DNA from: Syntrophaceae bacterium
Lineage (GTDB): Bacteria; Desulfobacterota; Desulfomonilia; Desulfomonilales; Desulfomonilaceae
Assembly (NCBI GenBank): GCA_031292235.1
Contig: JARLHM010000191.1
Coordinates: forward strand, 1 to 34,187
Direction of reading: 5' to 3'
Length of the DNA: 34,187 bases
Part shown: positions 15,474 through 24,037 of the stretch, in pieces
How positions within the stretch are numbered: position 1 is the stretch's first letter
Layout: the number at the start of each line of letters is the position of its first letter
Notes under the pieces: generated by a model
What the model saw: the letters and a program-made list of their open reading frames with translations, nothing else
The model's database searches: none
What the model was told of the DNA's origin: nothing
Made by a program: the position numbers and the translations under genes

Positions 15474-16370
15474 TCACCGATTTGGAACGTTGGCGCTCGG
15501 AGTGGCCGGGATGGCGGATTTTCCTGCGTAAGGCGATTCGATAAAACGAAGCAGGGACGAATTGAGGCCTAAAATGAAAGTAGTATTCTTAGAAAAAATA
15601 TTCTTGTAAGCTTCCATACTTCGAACAAACCTAAAAAAGTCCTCATCTTTACCGTATGCTTCAGCATAAATTTTAGCGGACTCCGCTTCACCTTCTCCTT
15701 TAAGGGTTTGAGACTGTCTATAGGCTTCCGCAAGAATTATATCCTTCCTTTTGTCTGCGTCCGCCCTGATTTCGCGTGCCTGTTCATCTCCTTCCGCCCT
15801 GTACCTTTTGGCTATTCTTTCCCGTTCCGCCTTCATCCTTGCAAATACGCTGTTTTGAACTTCCTCCGGCAGATCGACACGCTTTATTCGGACGTCGATG
15901 ACCCTGATTCCGAAACGGAGCGCCTGTTCCTCGGTACCAATGGTCACCTGCTTCATAATTCTTTCTCGTTCTTCTCTAATAAATTCCTTGAAGTTGTTGT
16001 TTGCTATTTCCTGCCGCAATCGAGCGAAGATAATGTCGTTCAATCTGGCTATAGCTCCCGAATAATTCCTGACAGTCTGGAAAAATACCAAAGGCTCTTC
16101 AATCTTCCACCTGGACACGGTGTCTACCGTAAGGCGCTTTTTGTCCAGGGTTATGTATTCGGCGGGTCTAGCTTCAGCAGCCAGAATTCGTTTTTCCAAA
16201 ATGATGAGATCCTGGACTAGGGGAATTTTAAAATAAAGGCCTGGGTCCTTGATTATTCGAACCGGTTTCCCGAATTCCAATATGACACATTGTTCCCATT
16301 CCTGGACAACAAACATTGACTGAAGGGCCACTAACGCAATTACAAATAATATCAAAATTGGCTTAAGCAT
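15474..16370 (-). CDS. hflC: HflC, SPFH-domain membrane protease modulator
   Basis: The 298-residue protein has one N-terminal membrane segment (ILILFVIALVALQSMFVV) followed by an SPFH/band 7 domain (EQCVILEFGKPVRIIKDPGLYFKIP; VDTVSRWKIEEPLVFF; IDVRIKRVDLPEEVQNSVFARMKAERERIAKRYRAEG) and a helical tail. HflC pairs with HflK in a large ring-like complex around FtsH in the cytoplasmic membrane and modulates its proteolysis. It starts 5 nt after the hflK stop, so it is coupled to it. A Pro/Ala/Ser-rich C-terminus ends the protein. No clear terminator is seen in the 171 nt before the radical SAM gene. Confidence 0.95.
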   Translation of the reverse strand: MLKPILILFVIALVALQSMFVVQEWEQCVILEFGKPVRIIKDPGLYFKIPLVQDLIILEKRILAAEARPAEYITLDKKRLTVDTVSRWKIEEPLVFFQTVRNYSGAIARLNDIIFARLRQEIANNNFKEFIREERERIMKQVTIGTEEQALRFGIRVIDVRIKRVDLPEEVQNSVFARMKAERERIAKRYRAEGDEQAREIRADADKRKDIILAEAYRQSQTLKGEGEAESAKIYAEAYGKDEDFFRFVRSMEAYKNIFSKNTTFILGLNSSLLRFIESPYAGKSAIPATPSANVPNR

Positions 16371-16375
16371 TATCT

Positions 16376-17434
16376 TTATTGGCCTTTCTGCTTCTCAGTT
16401 GCGCCCTGCTCGGTGTTCGAAACAGTCGGAATTTGAAAAACCTTGTCCGGGTCGGCTATATTAAGGAGAGGAATAAGCTTGGAATCAGGGCCTTGAGTGA
16501 TAAATTTTCTGGCAGGGGACAGGAATTTCTCGGCGGATTCCAAATACAATCTTTCTCTGGTAACCGCAGGCGATTTCATATACTCACCAAGCACCAGGGA
16601 AAAACGCTGAGCGTCACCCTGCGCTCGAATTACCCGTTCCACCTTATAGGCTTCAGCCTGTCGGATTTCCTGTTGGGCGTTTCCCCTCGCCTTGGGAATA
16701 ATGTCTTCGGAATAGCCCTCAGCCTCCTTTATGAGCCGCTCCCTGTCTTCCCATGCTCGCACGACATCATGAAACGCCTCCTGGACCTGTGAAGGTGGGT
16801 CTACAGCCAGTAATCGAGCTTGGGTCACCTGCAATCCAGTGTCGTAGTTGTCCAGCAATTTCTGGAGATACACTTCCACTTTTTTCTGTATCTCCATCCT
16901 GCCTTTGGTCATTGTGTAATCAATTGTGTTTTCACCCACTATGCCTCTTAGCGCCACTTCGGCTGAGGCTCTAAGAGTATTCTCAGGGGCTTCCGCTCCA
17001 AAAAGAAATTTAATCGGGTCCTGAACCATGTATTGGACGAACAACTGAACATCTACAATGTTTTCGTCTCCAGTTAGCATCAGGGCTTCAGCCGGGACGG
17101 AGCGGGTCCTGGTCCCATCGCTTCGGAAGCCTATCTCTGTGCGCCTTACTTTACTCACATCGACCACGATTTGATTCATAAAAGGTTTAGGAAGCCTGTA
17201 ACGTAGACCAGGCTCGTTAATTGAATACTCCTTGCCGAAAAGCAATGCCACGCCCTTTTCTCCGGGGCCGACCACGTAAAAACCGGACAGAATATATAAG
17301 CTGGCGCCAATTGCGCCTGCGGCCCATATTCCCCAGCCCTTCATGAAATTGTTGAGCCTGTTTCTATATTCTTCAAAGTTGCGTTGCAGCTCTTTTATGG
17401 GGTTTTGATCCTGTCCGTGCTGAAATCGTTCCAT
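16376..17434 (-). CDS. hflK: HflK, SPFH-domain membrane protease modulator
   Basis: HflK is the partner of HflC. After a Gln/Asn-rich cytoplasmic N-terminus comes a membrane segment (GIWAAGAIGASLYILSGFYVV), then the SPFH domain starting VGPGEKGVALLFGKEYSINEPGLRYRLP, with VQYMVQDPIKFLFG and VTQARLLAVDPPSQVQEAFHDVVRAWEDRERLIKEAE, and a long helix. The ORF track begins at TTG 17437, but GGAG lies 5 nt before the ATG at 17434 and only 2 nt before the TTG; I use ATG (352 aa). The Gly-rich N-terminal segment of E. coli HflK is much reduced. It is the first gene of a two-gene operon. Confidence 0.95.
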   Translation of the reverse strand: MERFQHGQDQNPIKELQRNFEEYRNRLNNFMKGWGIWAAGAIGASLYILSGFYVVGPGEKGVALLFGKEYSINEPGLRYRLPKPFMNQIVVDVSKVRRTEIGFRSDGTRTRSVPAEALMLTGDENIVDVQLFVQYMVQDPIKFLFGAEAPENTLRASAEVALRGIVGENTIDYTMTKGRMEIQKKVEVYLQKLLDNYDTGLQVTQARLLAVDPPSQVQEAFHDVVRAWEDRERLIKEAEGYSEDIIPKARGNAQQEIRQAEAYKVERVIRAQGDAQRFSLVLGEYMKSPAVTRERLYLESAEKFLSPARKFITQGPDSKLIPLLNIADPDKVFQIPTVSNTEQGATEKQKGQ

Positions 17435-17643
17435 CAAGTCTCCTAAAACATGGCCGGTAATAACCGAAGATGGTTGTCAACAAAGGAGCCAAGTCAATTC
17501 ATGAACTCAGCTCAACGAGACTCCCTTGTCGTTCAGAAACGTAATAATTGCTAGGGAAGGGTGTCGGGTGGCGAATAATAAGGGGAAAACCGTTTTCCGG
17601 AGAACGTTGTCTTCGGGGAAACAAAATATATGTCTTTCGCGAT

Positions 17644-18999
17644 TTAACCGTCCTGCCTCTTGTTGGACATCCTGACGAGTTTCCTAAACAGGGGAGTTTT
17701 CTTCAGCCTTTGCAGGGCGACATCAGAAAGGGCCTTTTCTATTACCTCCGCGCCGCCGACCTGCACAGCGAGATTCAAAACGGCAAGGGCCTGTTTATAT
17801 CTTCCTGTGCGGGCATAAATCAGCGCCGCGTTGTAGTGTAGCCATTCAGGTTCAAAGGGTTCCTTGTCAACCAGGGCCTTTTCATAGTAATCAAGCGCAT
17901 CATCATAGTATCCCATTTGCAGATTTAAATAAACAAGCCGACTGACCGTATAAGGGGCCAGGTTGCTGGACCCTTCAATGGTTTTCCGCACCTGCAAAGA
18001 CTTCCTTTTGTTGCCAAGGATCAGGTGGGCCACTGCGTAATCAGCTAGAGCAAATTGATCCGATGGATCTTTTTTTAACCCACGGTTGTAGTATTTTACG
18101 GCGCTTCGAGGTTCACGCTTCTTATATAGAAAATAATGGCCAAGGTGAAAATCAACCTGAGCGTCATCAGGATCATTGGTAAACGCTTTTTCAAAAAGTC
18201 TGAGCGCCTCCTTTTCCCGATCCAGTTCCAGATAAAGATGCCCCAATTCGGCAAGGAACTGACTGTCCTCGGGGTCCAGTTCCACGGCTCTGTCCAAGTA
18301 ATGTAGCGCCTTTTCGTAATCAGAATCATCCAAATAGATGAGGCCGAGGTTGAAGTAAGGGTCCCCGTTGTCTCCATCGAGGTTTATAGACGCCAGGAAA
18401 TCCTGTTTTGCCTGATCAAGCAGCCCAAGTTTCCAGCATATCAGTCCGCGATTGTTAAACAGGTAGGCCCGACCAACGCTACTCAAGTGAATAGCTTGAT
18501 TAATCAGCTCGTGGGCGTCCTGGAGGCGGTCTTCATCGTACTTCATGAGAGCGGCGTCGTTCAGGCTTCGAACAAGCTTTTCGCGCTCCCACTCACGATG
18601 GGCGCTGAAAACCATATTCCCAGTTCTAAGACTTTCCAGTTTCTTTGTTTCTGTCAAAAGAACGAAGTTGTTGACTTCCAGCCCTTCTTCCAACCAATTG
18701 ACCTCAACGCAAAAAGCGGGAACTTTGTTGGAATCTCCAAAGAAGCTAAGGTAAAGTAATACCTTACGATCAAGGTCGTCAGAAAATTTGTTGATGTCCC
18801 AGATTTCATCGGGGTTTTCAAGGGTGAAAGCGATCCAGGGACCAAAGCCCGTCTTTCCAAATTGCTCTATTGTCAAAGATATTTCAGGGAGAGCCGTGGC
18901 TATTGTCTTATTGTCCGGAAAAGACGGAAGTGACGTATGGTGTGGTTTTGGCGAAAATTCCAAAAAATCAATAGTCTTGTCGATATCCCTTGTCGCCAT
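17644..18999 (-). CDS. Tetratricopeptide-repeat protein with unique N-terminal domain
   Basis: The first ~140 of 451 residues form an unfamiliar globular region (SLTIEQFGKTGFGPWIAFTLENPDE; SFFGDSNKVPAFCVEVNWLEEG). From about residue 145 TPR units follow one another, for example GDPYFNLGLIYLDDSDYEKALHYLDRAVELDPEDSQ and WLHYNAALIYARTGRYKQALAVLNLAVQ; I count about seven or eight. There is no signal peptide or transmembrane segment, so it is probably a cytoplasmic scaffold. GAGG lies very close (2 nt) to the ATG, so the initiation signal is unusual. It has its own promoter candidate and precedes hflKC on the same strand by about 210 nt; a role with the Hfl complex is speculative. Confidence 0.85.
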   Translation of the reverse strand: MATRDIDKTIDFLEFSPKPHHTSLPSFPDNKTIATALPEISLTIEQFGKTGFGPWIAFTLENPDEIWDINKFSDDLDRKVLLYLSFFGDSNKVPAFCVEVNWLEEGLEVNNFVLLTETKKLESLRTGNMVFSAHREWEREKLVRSLNDAALMKYDEDRLQDAHELINQAIHLSSVGRAYLFNNRGLICWKLGLLDQAKQDFLASINLDGDNGDPYFNLGLIYLDDSDYEKALHYLDRAVELDPEDSQFLAELGHLYLELDREKEALRLFEKAFTNDPDDAQVDFHLGHYFLYKKREPRSAVKYYNRGLKKDPSDQFALADYAVAHLILGNKRKSLQVRKTIEGSSNLAPYTVSRLVYLNLQMGYYDDALDYYEKALVDKEPFEPEWLHYNAALIYARTGRYKQALAVLNLAVQVGGAEVIEKALSDVALQRLKKTPLFRKLVRMSNKRQDG

Positions 19000-19124
19000 C
19001 CATTACCTCTGTGTGGAGTTCATAAATCATTGTGTTCATAAAATCAAAATTCTTTTTAGCAATTGGTCATTTTTTAAAAAACGTTCAGTGACTATACGAA
19101 AAAATTAAATTATCACGTTTAAAC

Positions 19125-19153
19125 AAAATAGCACTAAGTGTCACTGTGGTCAA
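19125..19153 (-). promoter_or_regulatory. Putative sigma70 promoter of the TPR gene
   Basis: On the minus strand TTGACC (19153-19148) and TATTTT (19130-19125) are 17 nt apart, about 120 nt upstream of the TPR gene start. Confidence 0.45.
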
Positions 19154-19208
19154 CGAATTGAAAATATGCAAGCCCCCTATTCGAAGACAAAAGAAATGAG
19201 AAAACCAG

Positions 19209-19946
19209 TTATACCGAATCTTGTATGTGCGCCAATCTCCAACCCATTGTTATGCCTACAGCCACTATAGCCGCTGTTTCAGTTCTCAAGGTGGTCGGAC
19301 CAAGTGACGTTGCAACAAACCCGGCCGTTGTGAGCCGTGATTCTTCCTGATGAGTAAGCCCTCCTTCAGGCCCGATCACGAAAGTCGCTCGTTTGGGGTT
19401 ACGAGAGTCTAGAACTGTTCCGAGTGGGGGAATTTCCCGATCGAGAGCGAAATAAACAAGACAAGAATCCTTACTAACTCCGCCCAGGAACTGTTCAAGG
19501 TCCATTGGCTCATTGAGCGCCGGCATTGTCGGTCGGCCCGATTGGGCGCAAGCCGATGAAGCGATCTTGAGCCATCGAGTCCGCGCTGAATCTGGACGTC
19601 TATTAGATCGTTCAAAAAGCAAAGGGAAAAACGAATCGACCCCAAGCTCTGTACAATGCCGTATGATTTCCTCCGTCGGCCCCGGTCTTATACACCCAAA
19701 AGCCAGATCAACCTTCACGGGGAATGCGAAGGCATCCTGGGTTGAACTACGTATGTTTCCAATTAATGCGTTTCTACAGTCTATCCCAAGGACCACGTCA
19801 TAGAGACGCGTCCCGTCGAGCGCTATCACACTATCGCCAGATCTGACATGGAGTACCCTTTTTAGGTAGTGCGAGTTCGCTTCGGAAAATAAAATCTTCC
19901 CATCGCAGATTTCACCGTGTGTAACAAAAATTCTACGGTCTCTCAA
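19209..19946 (-). CDS. rsmE: 16S rRNA (uracil-1498-N3)-methyltransferase RsmE
   Basis: The 245-residue protein has an N-terminal PUA-like part (HYLKRVLHVRSGDSVIALDG) and a SPOUT methyltransferase domain with the knot motifs VDLAFGCIRPGPTEEIIRHCTELGVDSFFPLLFERSN, ATFVIGPEGGLTHQEE and SLGPTTLRTETAAIVAV. RsmE methylates U1498 of 16S rRNA in assembled 30S subunits, using SAM. Its ATG overlaps the TGA of the upstream aminotransferase gene by 4 bp, so the two are co-translated. No functional relation between them is known. Confidence 0.95.
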   Translation of the reverse strand: MRDRRIFVTHGEICDGKILFSEANSHYLKRVLHVRSGDSVIALDGTRLYDVVLGIDCRNALIGNIRSSTQDAFAFPVKVDLAFGCIRPGPTEEIIRHCTELGVDSFFPLLFERSNRRPDSARTRWLKIASSACAQSGRPTMPALNEPMDLEQFLGGVSKDSCLVYFALDREIPPLGTVLDSRNPKRATFVIGPEGGLTHQEESRLTTAGFVATSLGPTTLRTETAAIVAVGITMGWRLAHIQDSV

Positions 19947-21109
19947 GATCTGAACCGTCTATGCAGATAGTTTTCGATGCGATCAAGACCCTCAACTATG
20001 TTTTCCATCGAGTTTGTATAAGAAAAGCGAATAAAACCCTCAGCGTTTTCTCCAAAGTCTATTCCCGGGGCGACACCGACACGGGCTTCGCGAAGTATTT
20101 CAAAAGTAAATTCATAAGAGTTCTTTGAAAATTTTCGAGCGTCACACAATATGTAGAAAGCCCCCACTGGATCATGCTTTATCTCAAATCCGATTTCACG
20201 GAGGCGTTTCAGCATGACTTTTCTGCGTTCATTAAATATTCGTTTCATTTCAAAAGTCTGCGATGAAGAGTTCGTAAGCGCTTCTACTCCTGCATACTGG
20301 ATAAAGTCAGCAGCGCTGATGAAGAAATTCTGGCTCATTTTTTGAATCGGCCTTACGCATTCAGGACGACTGATAACGTAACCAAGTCTCCAGCCGGTCA
20401 TAGCGTATAACTTTGAAAAACCGTTCAAAACAAACGAATTGTCGGTAAATTCCAAAATTGAATGCTCCTGTCCTTCGTAAACAAGCCCATGGTAAATTTC
20501 ATCAGAGATAATCGGCACACCCAGATTCGAGATCGCTTTCATGTTCTCCGGCGTTATTAGTGTGCCGGTAGGGTTCGACGGAGAGTTGATCATGATGGCC
20601 TTAGTCCGTTTTGAAATAGCCTTTTTAACCGCGCCGGGGTTCAGTTCAAAGCCATCCTCAGGATGCACAGGCACAAATGTGGGAATCGCCCCCAGGAAAT
20701 TCACAAAATTTGGATAACACGCGTAATGAGGGTCAGAGAGAATGACTTCATCACCAGGGTCTAGGATTGATGCTAGTGTAAGAAATATAGCAGGTGACGA
20801 ACCGGAGGTGATTATTACATTGTCCGGATTGACATCGACATTGTACATACGTTTGTGGCTGGCCGATATCGCGTGACGCAGCTCAGGAATTCCGACACTC
20901 GAAGTATAATGAGTTCTACCCTGTCTCAGGGCCTTGACTCCAGCCTCAACAATATTTGAAGGAGTATCGAAATCGGGTTCTCCAACTTCAAGATGAATGA
21001 CTTCCTCACCCGTTCTGGACATCCGTAGGGCTTCTTCAAGAACGTCCATGACCAGAAATGGGGGTATATTTGCGGACTTCCGCGAAACACATTCGCAAAA
21101 TCTATTCAT
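19943..21109 (-). CDS. PLP-dependent class I/II aminotransferase (aspartate aminotransferase-like)
   Basis: This is a fold-type I aminotransferase. IPPFLVMDVLEEALRM, HLEVGEPDFDTP, THYTSSVGIPELRHAI, NSPSNPTGT (substrate-carboxylate loop), ISDEIYHGLVY (PLP-contacting Asp) and the Schiff-base Lys in NGFSKLYAMTGWRLGY are all visible. The subfamily resembles anaerobe aspartate/aromatic-type enzymes; the exact amino donor is not decidable by eye. The ORF track begins at 21145, but AGAGGA lies 8 nt before the ATG at 21109, giving 388 residues. It leads a two-gene operon with rsmE and is divergent from the 21316 gene. Confidence 0.93.
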   Translation of the reverse strand: MNRFCECVSRKSANIPPFLVMDVLEEALRMSRTGEEVIHLEVGEPDFDTPSNIVEAGVKALRQGRTHYTSSVGIPELRHAISASHKRMYNVDVNPDNVIITSGSSPAIFLTLASILDPGDEVILSDPHYACYPNFVNFLGAIPTFVPVHPEDGFELNPGAVKKAISKRTKAIMINSPSNPTGTLITPENMKAISNLGVPIISDEIYHGLVYEGQEHSILEFTDNSFVLNGFSKLYAMTGWRLGYVISRPECVRPIQKMSQNFFISAADFIQYAGVEALTNSSSQTFEMKRIFNERRKVMLKRLREIGFEIKHDPVGAFYILCDARKFSKNSYEFTFEILREARVGVAPGIDFGENAEGFIRFSYTNSMENIVEGLDRIENYLHRRFRS

Positions 21110-21206
21110 AAACAAAATCCTCTGTAAAATAGTCGCAGCGTCCAATGCCTATTTTGCTAAGATAACTATTATAGAAGAACGGGGCGCCGCGGTTCAAACT
21201 TATTAA

Positions 21207-21235
21207 TTGATTTTCCTACCATCCCCTGATAAAAT
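21207..21235 (+). promoter_or_regulatory. Putative sigma70 promoter of the 21316 gene
   Basis: TTGATT and TAAAAT are separated by 17 nt in the divergent region. The predicted transcript start is at about 21242, roughly 75 nt before the ATG. Confidence 0.55.
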
Positions 21236-21315
21236 CGCCAAACGCTAGAAAAGCTTTTATTTTTTGTAGAATTGGCTACGCTCTTAACTAAGTAAAAGCT
21301 TTAGGAAAATGTGAT

Positions 21316-22596
21316 ATGTGTTCGAAGCTACAAATACGTTTGTCGGTTATGGTTTTGATCATCGCCTGTTTCGCGTTCATCCCGGATTTTAGCTTTGCGA
21401 CAATATATGGAATAAAGGACCCGAAGGGAGCTTTTGTCCCCAAGGTTTCCGTTGAAGTTGGGAAAAAAGAAATCCTCATTACAAAAGTTGATCCACGCGA
21501 AAAGTTAAAGTCATTCGCTCTTGTTCTTAATCGGAAAAGCCCGGCGCTGATCCGCAATATTAGTTCCGTAAACGTTGAATGGATCGCGTCGGACAATCGA
21601 CCAACAAAACCTGTTCCATTTGCAGGCCCTACTTATGATCCGAACAAGCTGAAGTTCGAAGAATCCGTTACGAGATCCATCGGAATGAAGCTCGTTGACA
21701 AGAGCGCCCGCAATCTCTTTGCCGGCAAGCAATTTTCAGACTTGTTTTCCATGTACCTCGACCAGCAATCATTGGTTCCCAAGGAGGGGGCAACAGAGTC
21801 CGAAGGCGCCGTCAAATTGGGAGCCGGTAGGGACATCTCCATCAATGTAGACAAGACATCGATAACCTTCAACGAAAATAACATTAAAAAGGGCGAGATC
21901 ATAAATGTCGATAATCGATCGGGATTGGATCAGACTCTTGGAGTGGAGATCCCGGAGAAAGACCTGCTTTATACTCAAATTGTTAGAAAACCCGAACAAA
22001 CTAAAGTGCCGAGAGAGATTTGGGGCAAATTCAAGGTTACAGCGGATTCAGGTATTTTTATAGTTCTCATTCCTGACCCCGATCCGGTTCGACTCGCAAA
22101 CCTGAACGGGAAAGAAGTTGTGGTAAAAACATATCAGGGAGACAAGGTCCGGGAATCTATAAAGATCCCTATAAAGACTACTACAGAGTCGTCTGCTGTT
22201 GGATCAGGACATGGCTCTTCAACTTCGGTTCATGAACAGGACCTTAAGCCCCCGGGCAAAACAACCGCGCCTTCCGCCTCACAGGGGACTGAAGCGCCGC
22301 CGGCTTCTATGGAGAAGGTTGGCCCTTCAAGAGAACTGGAAAACAGAGGTGGTTCGACCGTAGTCGGAATCTGGATACTTCAGATTTTCAACTTCGTAGC
22401 TCTTGTCGCCTTGGCGCTTTATGGGGCCTTCTTTGTTCTACCCAAAGTCCAGGTTCTGGAGGCGAGGATATCCAAGAGCGAAATGTTCTTGCATGGAGTG
22501 CGAGAAGCTATAAGAGAGGAACTTGATAAAACTAAAGAAGAGATATTGAACGAGTGCAAAGCTGAGAATCCTCCAAATGAATCTCAGCAGGGTTAG
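21316..22596 (+). CDS. Exported, C-terminally anchored protein of unknown function
   Basis: The 426-residue protein has a signal peptide (VMVLIIACFAFIPDFSFA, cut near residue 29), a mostly beta periplasmic region to about 290, a Ser/Thr/Pro/Gly-rich linker (about 295-345), one membrane segment (about 349-375, IWILQIFNFVALVALALYG) and a charged coiled-coil tail that would face the cytoplasm (VREAIREELDKTKEEILNECK). The stretch ISINVDKTSITFNENNIKKGEIINVDNRSG resembles a cupredoxin-like beta-sandwich but shows no copper-ligand set. AGGA is about 9 nt before ATG. It has its own promoter and precedes the polyamine operon by about 100 nt; no functional link is evident. I do not recognise the family. 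Confidence 0.8.
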   Translation: MCSKLQIRLSVMVLIIACFAFIPDFSFATIYGIKDPKGAFVPKVSVEVGKKEILITKVDPREKLKSFALVLNRKSPALIRNISSVNVEWIASDNRPTKPVPFAGPTYDPNKLKFEESVTRSIGMKLVDKSARNLFAGKQFSDLFSMYLDQQSLVPKEGATESEGAVKLGAGRDISINVDKTSITFNENNIKKGEIINVDNRSGLDQTLGVEIPEKDLLYTQIVRKPEQTKVPREIWGKFKVTADSGIFIVLIPDPDPVRLANLNGKEVVVKTYQGDKVRESIKIPIKTTTESSAVGSGHGSSTSVHEQDLKPPGKTTAPSASQGTEAPPASMEKVGPSRELENRGGSTVVGIWILQIFNFVALVALALYGAFFVLPKVQVLEARISKSEMFLHGVREAIREELDKTKEEILNECKAENPPNESQQG

Positions 22597-22641
22597 AATC
22601 CTTCCAAAAATCTTCATTCGATCGGTCCTCATTTTTTAAAG

Positions 22642-22670
22642 TTGCGCAAGAACCGTTCATAATTTAAATT
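22642..22670 (+). promoter_or_regulatory. Putative promoter of the pdaD-speE-speB operon
   Basis: TTGCGC and TAAATT are 17 nt apart, and the predicted start lies about 27 nt before the pdaD ATG at 22704. Confidence 0.4.
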
Positions 22671-22703
22671 ATGCGATCATTTTTTTATCCGGGAGATCTT
22701 TCA

Positions 22704-23174
22704 ATGTTTGGTCCCATGCCCACTTCGTTTTTTCTGACCGCCGGTAGTGGTGAAGCCTCAATGGAGCTTAACGCCTTTGACGCCGCTTTACTGGACGCCG
22801 GGGTAGGAGACACCAATCTTATCAAAATGAGCAGTATTCTGCCCCCAGGCGCCAAACAGATCGAGCGGATTCCATTAAAAAAGGGGTCTTTTGTTCCTCT
22901 AGCTTACGGAGACAGGTCTTCAGATTTCGCGGGGGTTCAGATTTCGGCGGCGGTTGCTGTTGGGATCCCAGAAGATCCACATGAAGCCGGTCTGATAATG
23001 GAGTTTTCGCATGAAGGTGATCCCGAGAGTTGCGAAAATATTGCGAGGAGCATGGTCAAAGAAGGTATGGAAGTAATTCGTAAACGAAAACTACTCGAGA
23101 TAAAGAGTATTTCCGCTACCCTCAAAGTCACGAGAGTGGGGGCGGTATTTGCTGCGGTGGTGCTATGTCCCTAA
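22704..23174 (+). CDS. pdaD: Pyruvoyl-dependent arginine decarboxylase
   Basis: The 156-residue proenzyme has the self-cleavage site KMSSILPPGA; cleavage between Ser43 and Ser44 should create the pyruvoyl cofactor, as described for Methanocaldococcus jannaschii PdaD. FFLTAGSGEASMELNAFDAALLDAGVGDTNLIK and the C-terminal VGAVFAAVVL match the family. It converts L-arginine to agmatine. The ORF track begins at 22671, but GGGAG lies 8 nt before the ATG at 22704. The gene overlaps speE by 10 bp, and agmatinase follows, so the operon spells out arginine-agmatine-putrescine-spermidine. This decarboxylase type is best known from archaea and occurs in some bacterial groups. Confidence 0.95.
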   Translation: MFGPMPTSFFLTAGSGEASMELNAFDAALLDAGVGDTNLIKMSSILPPGAKQIERIPLKKGSFVPLAYGDRSSDFAGVQISAAVAVGIPEDPHEAGLIMEFSHEGDPESCENIARSMVKEGMEVIRKRKLLEIKSISATLKVTRVGAVFAAVVLCP

Positions 23175-24019
23175 ATGAGAAAGAATGGTTTACAGAAGCT
23201 TTTGAGAATAACACGGCATTCGCTGTCCATTATACGAAAAAGCTTTATGAGGCTCAAAGCGAATTTCAGAAAATAGAGTTTTATGAAACACCGGTGATGG
23301 GAAGGGTCCTGTCCTTGGATGGATGTTTCATGGTTACTGAAAAGGACTCTTTTGTCTATCATGAGATGATCACTCATCCGGCCGGGGCAATGACGCCACA
23401 TCCGGAGTCAGCGCTTGTAATAGGAGGCGGAGACGGGGGGACTGTGACAGAACTCGTCAAATATCCCAGTTTAAGATCTATAACTCTTTGTGAGATCGAT
23501 GGCGAGGTAGTTTCAACCTGCAAGAGATTTTTCCCGGAGATATCAAGCGGATTGTCCGATTCCCGGGTGAAGGTTGTCTGTCTGGATGGCGCAGCCTACG
23601 TTAAGCAGTTCCAAGACGAATTTGATATAATACTTATTGATTCGACAGACCCCGTAGGTCCAGGAAAAGCACTATATGAAATGGATTTTTACAGGTCCAT
23701 CAAAAATGCTCTCAAAAATGGCGGGGTGGCGACTTTTCAGACTGAAAGCCCATTCTTCATGGCAGATGTTTTCTCGGATACGGTGAAGAATTTGAGGTCA
23801 GTATTTGGGCCTGAGTGTGCGACACCGTATTTGTCAGTCATACCCAGCTACCCTGGCGCTCTGTGGTCGTTCACCATGTGCTCGAACGAACCTAAAGACG
23901 CTTTCAACCCTCAGTCTGGCCTTTCTGACGAACTGTTGAAATCTCTGAATTATTACAATGCGCAAATTCACACTGCGGCCTTTGTCTTGCCGAACTTTGT
24001 GCGCAAGTTGATATCTTAG
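23165..24019 (+). CDS. speE: Spermidine synthase (polyamine aminopropyltransferase)
   Basis: This 284-residue enzyme transfers the aminopropyl group of decarboxylated SAM to putrescine. An N-terminal beta domain (VMGRVLSLDGCFMVTEKDSFVYHEMITHPA) precedes a Rossmann domain with the dcSAM loop VIGGGDGGTVTEL and the catalytic segment IDSTDPVGPGKALYEMDFY. QTESPFF and IPSYPGALWSFTM complete the family pattern. The ATG lies inside the end of pdaD (10-bp overlap) and uses a weak GGTGG signal, so translation probably depends on pdaD. The required SAM decarboxylase (SpeD) is not in the window. Specificity for putrescine rather than another amine is inferred from the neighbours. Confidence 0.96.
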   Translation: MSLNEKEWFTEAFENNTAFAVHYTKKLYEAQSEFQKIEFYETPVMGRVLSLDGCFMVTEKDSFVYHEMITHPAGAMTPHPESALVIGGGDGGTVTELVKYPSLRSITLCEIDGEVVSTCKRFFPEISSGLSDSRVKVVCLDGAAYVKQFQDEFDIILIDSTDPVGPGKALYEMDFYRSIKNALKNGGVATFQTESPFFMADVFSDTVKNLRSVFGPECATPYLSVIPSYPGALWSFTMCSNEPKDAFNPQSGLSDELLKSLNYYNAQIHTAAFVLPNFVRKLIS

Positions 24020-24037
24020 AAAGCTGGATTCTGTCTT

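Noticed and set aside
17582-17600. GGGGAAAACCGTTTTCC palindrome after the TPR gene as a terminator
   Set aside because: The arms leave almost no loop and no T-run follows on the minus strand, so the support is too weak.
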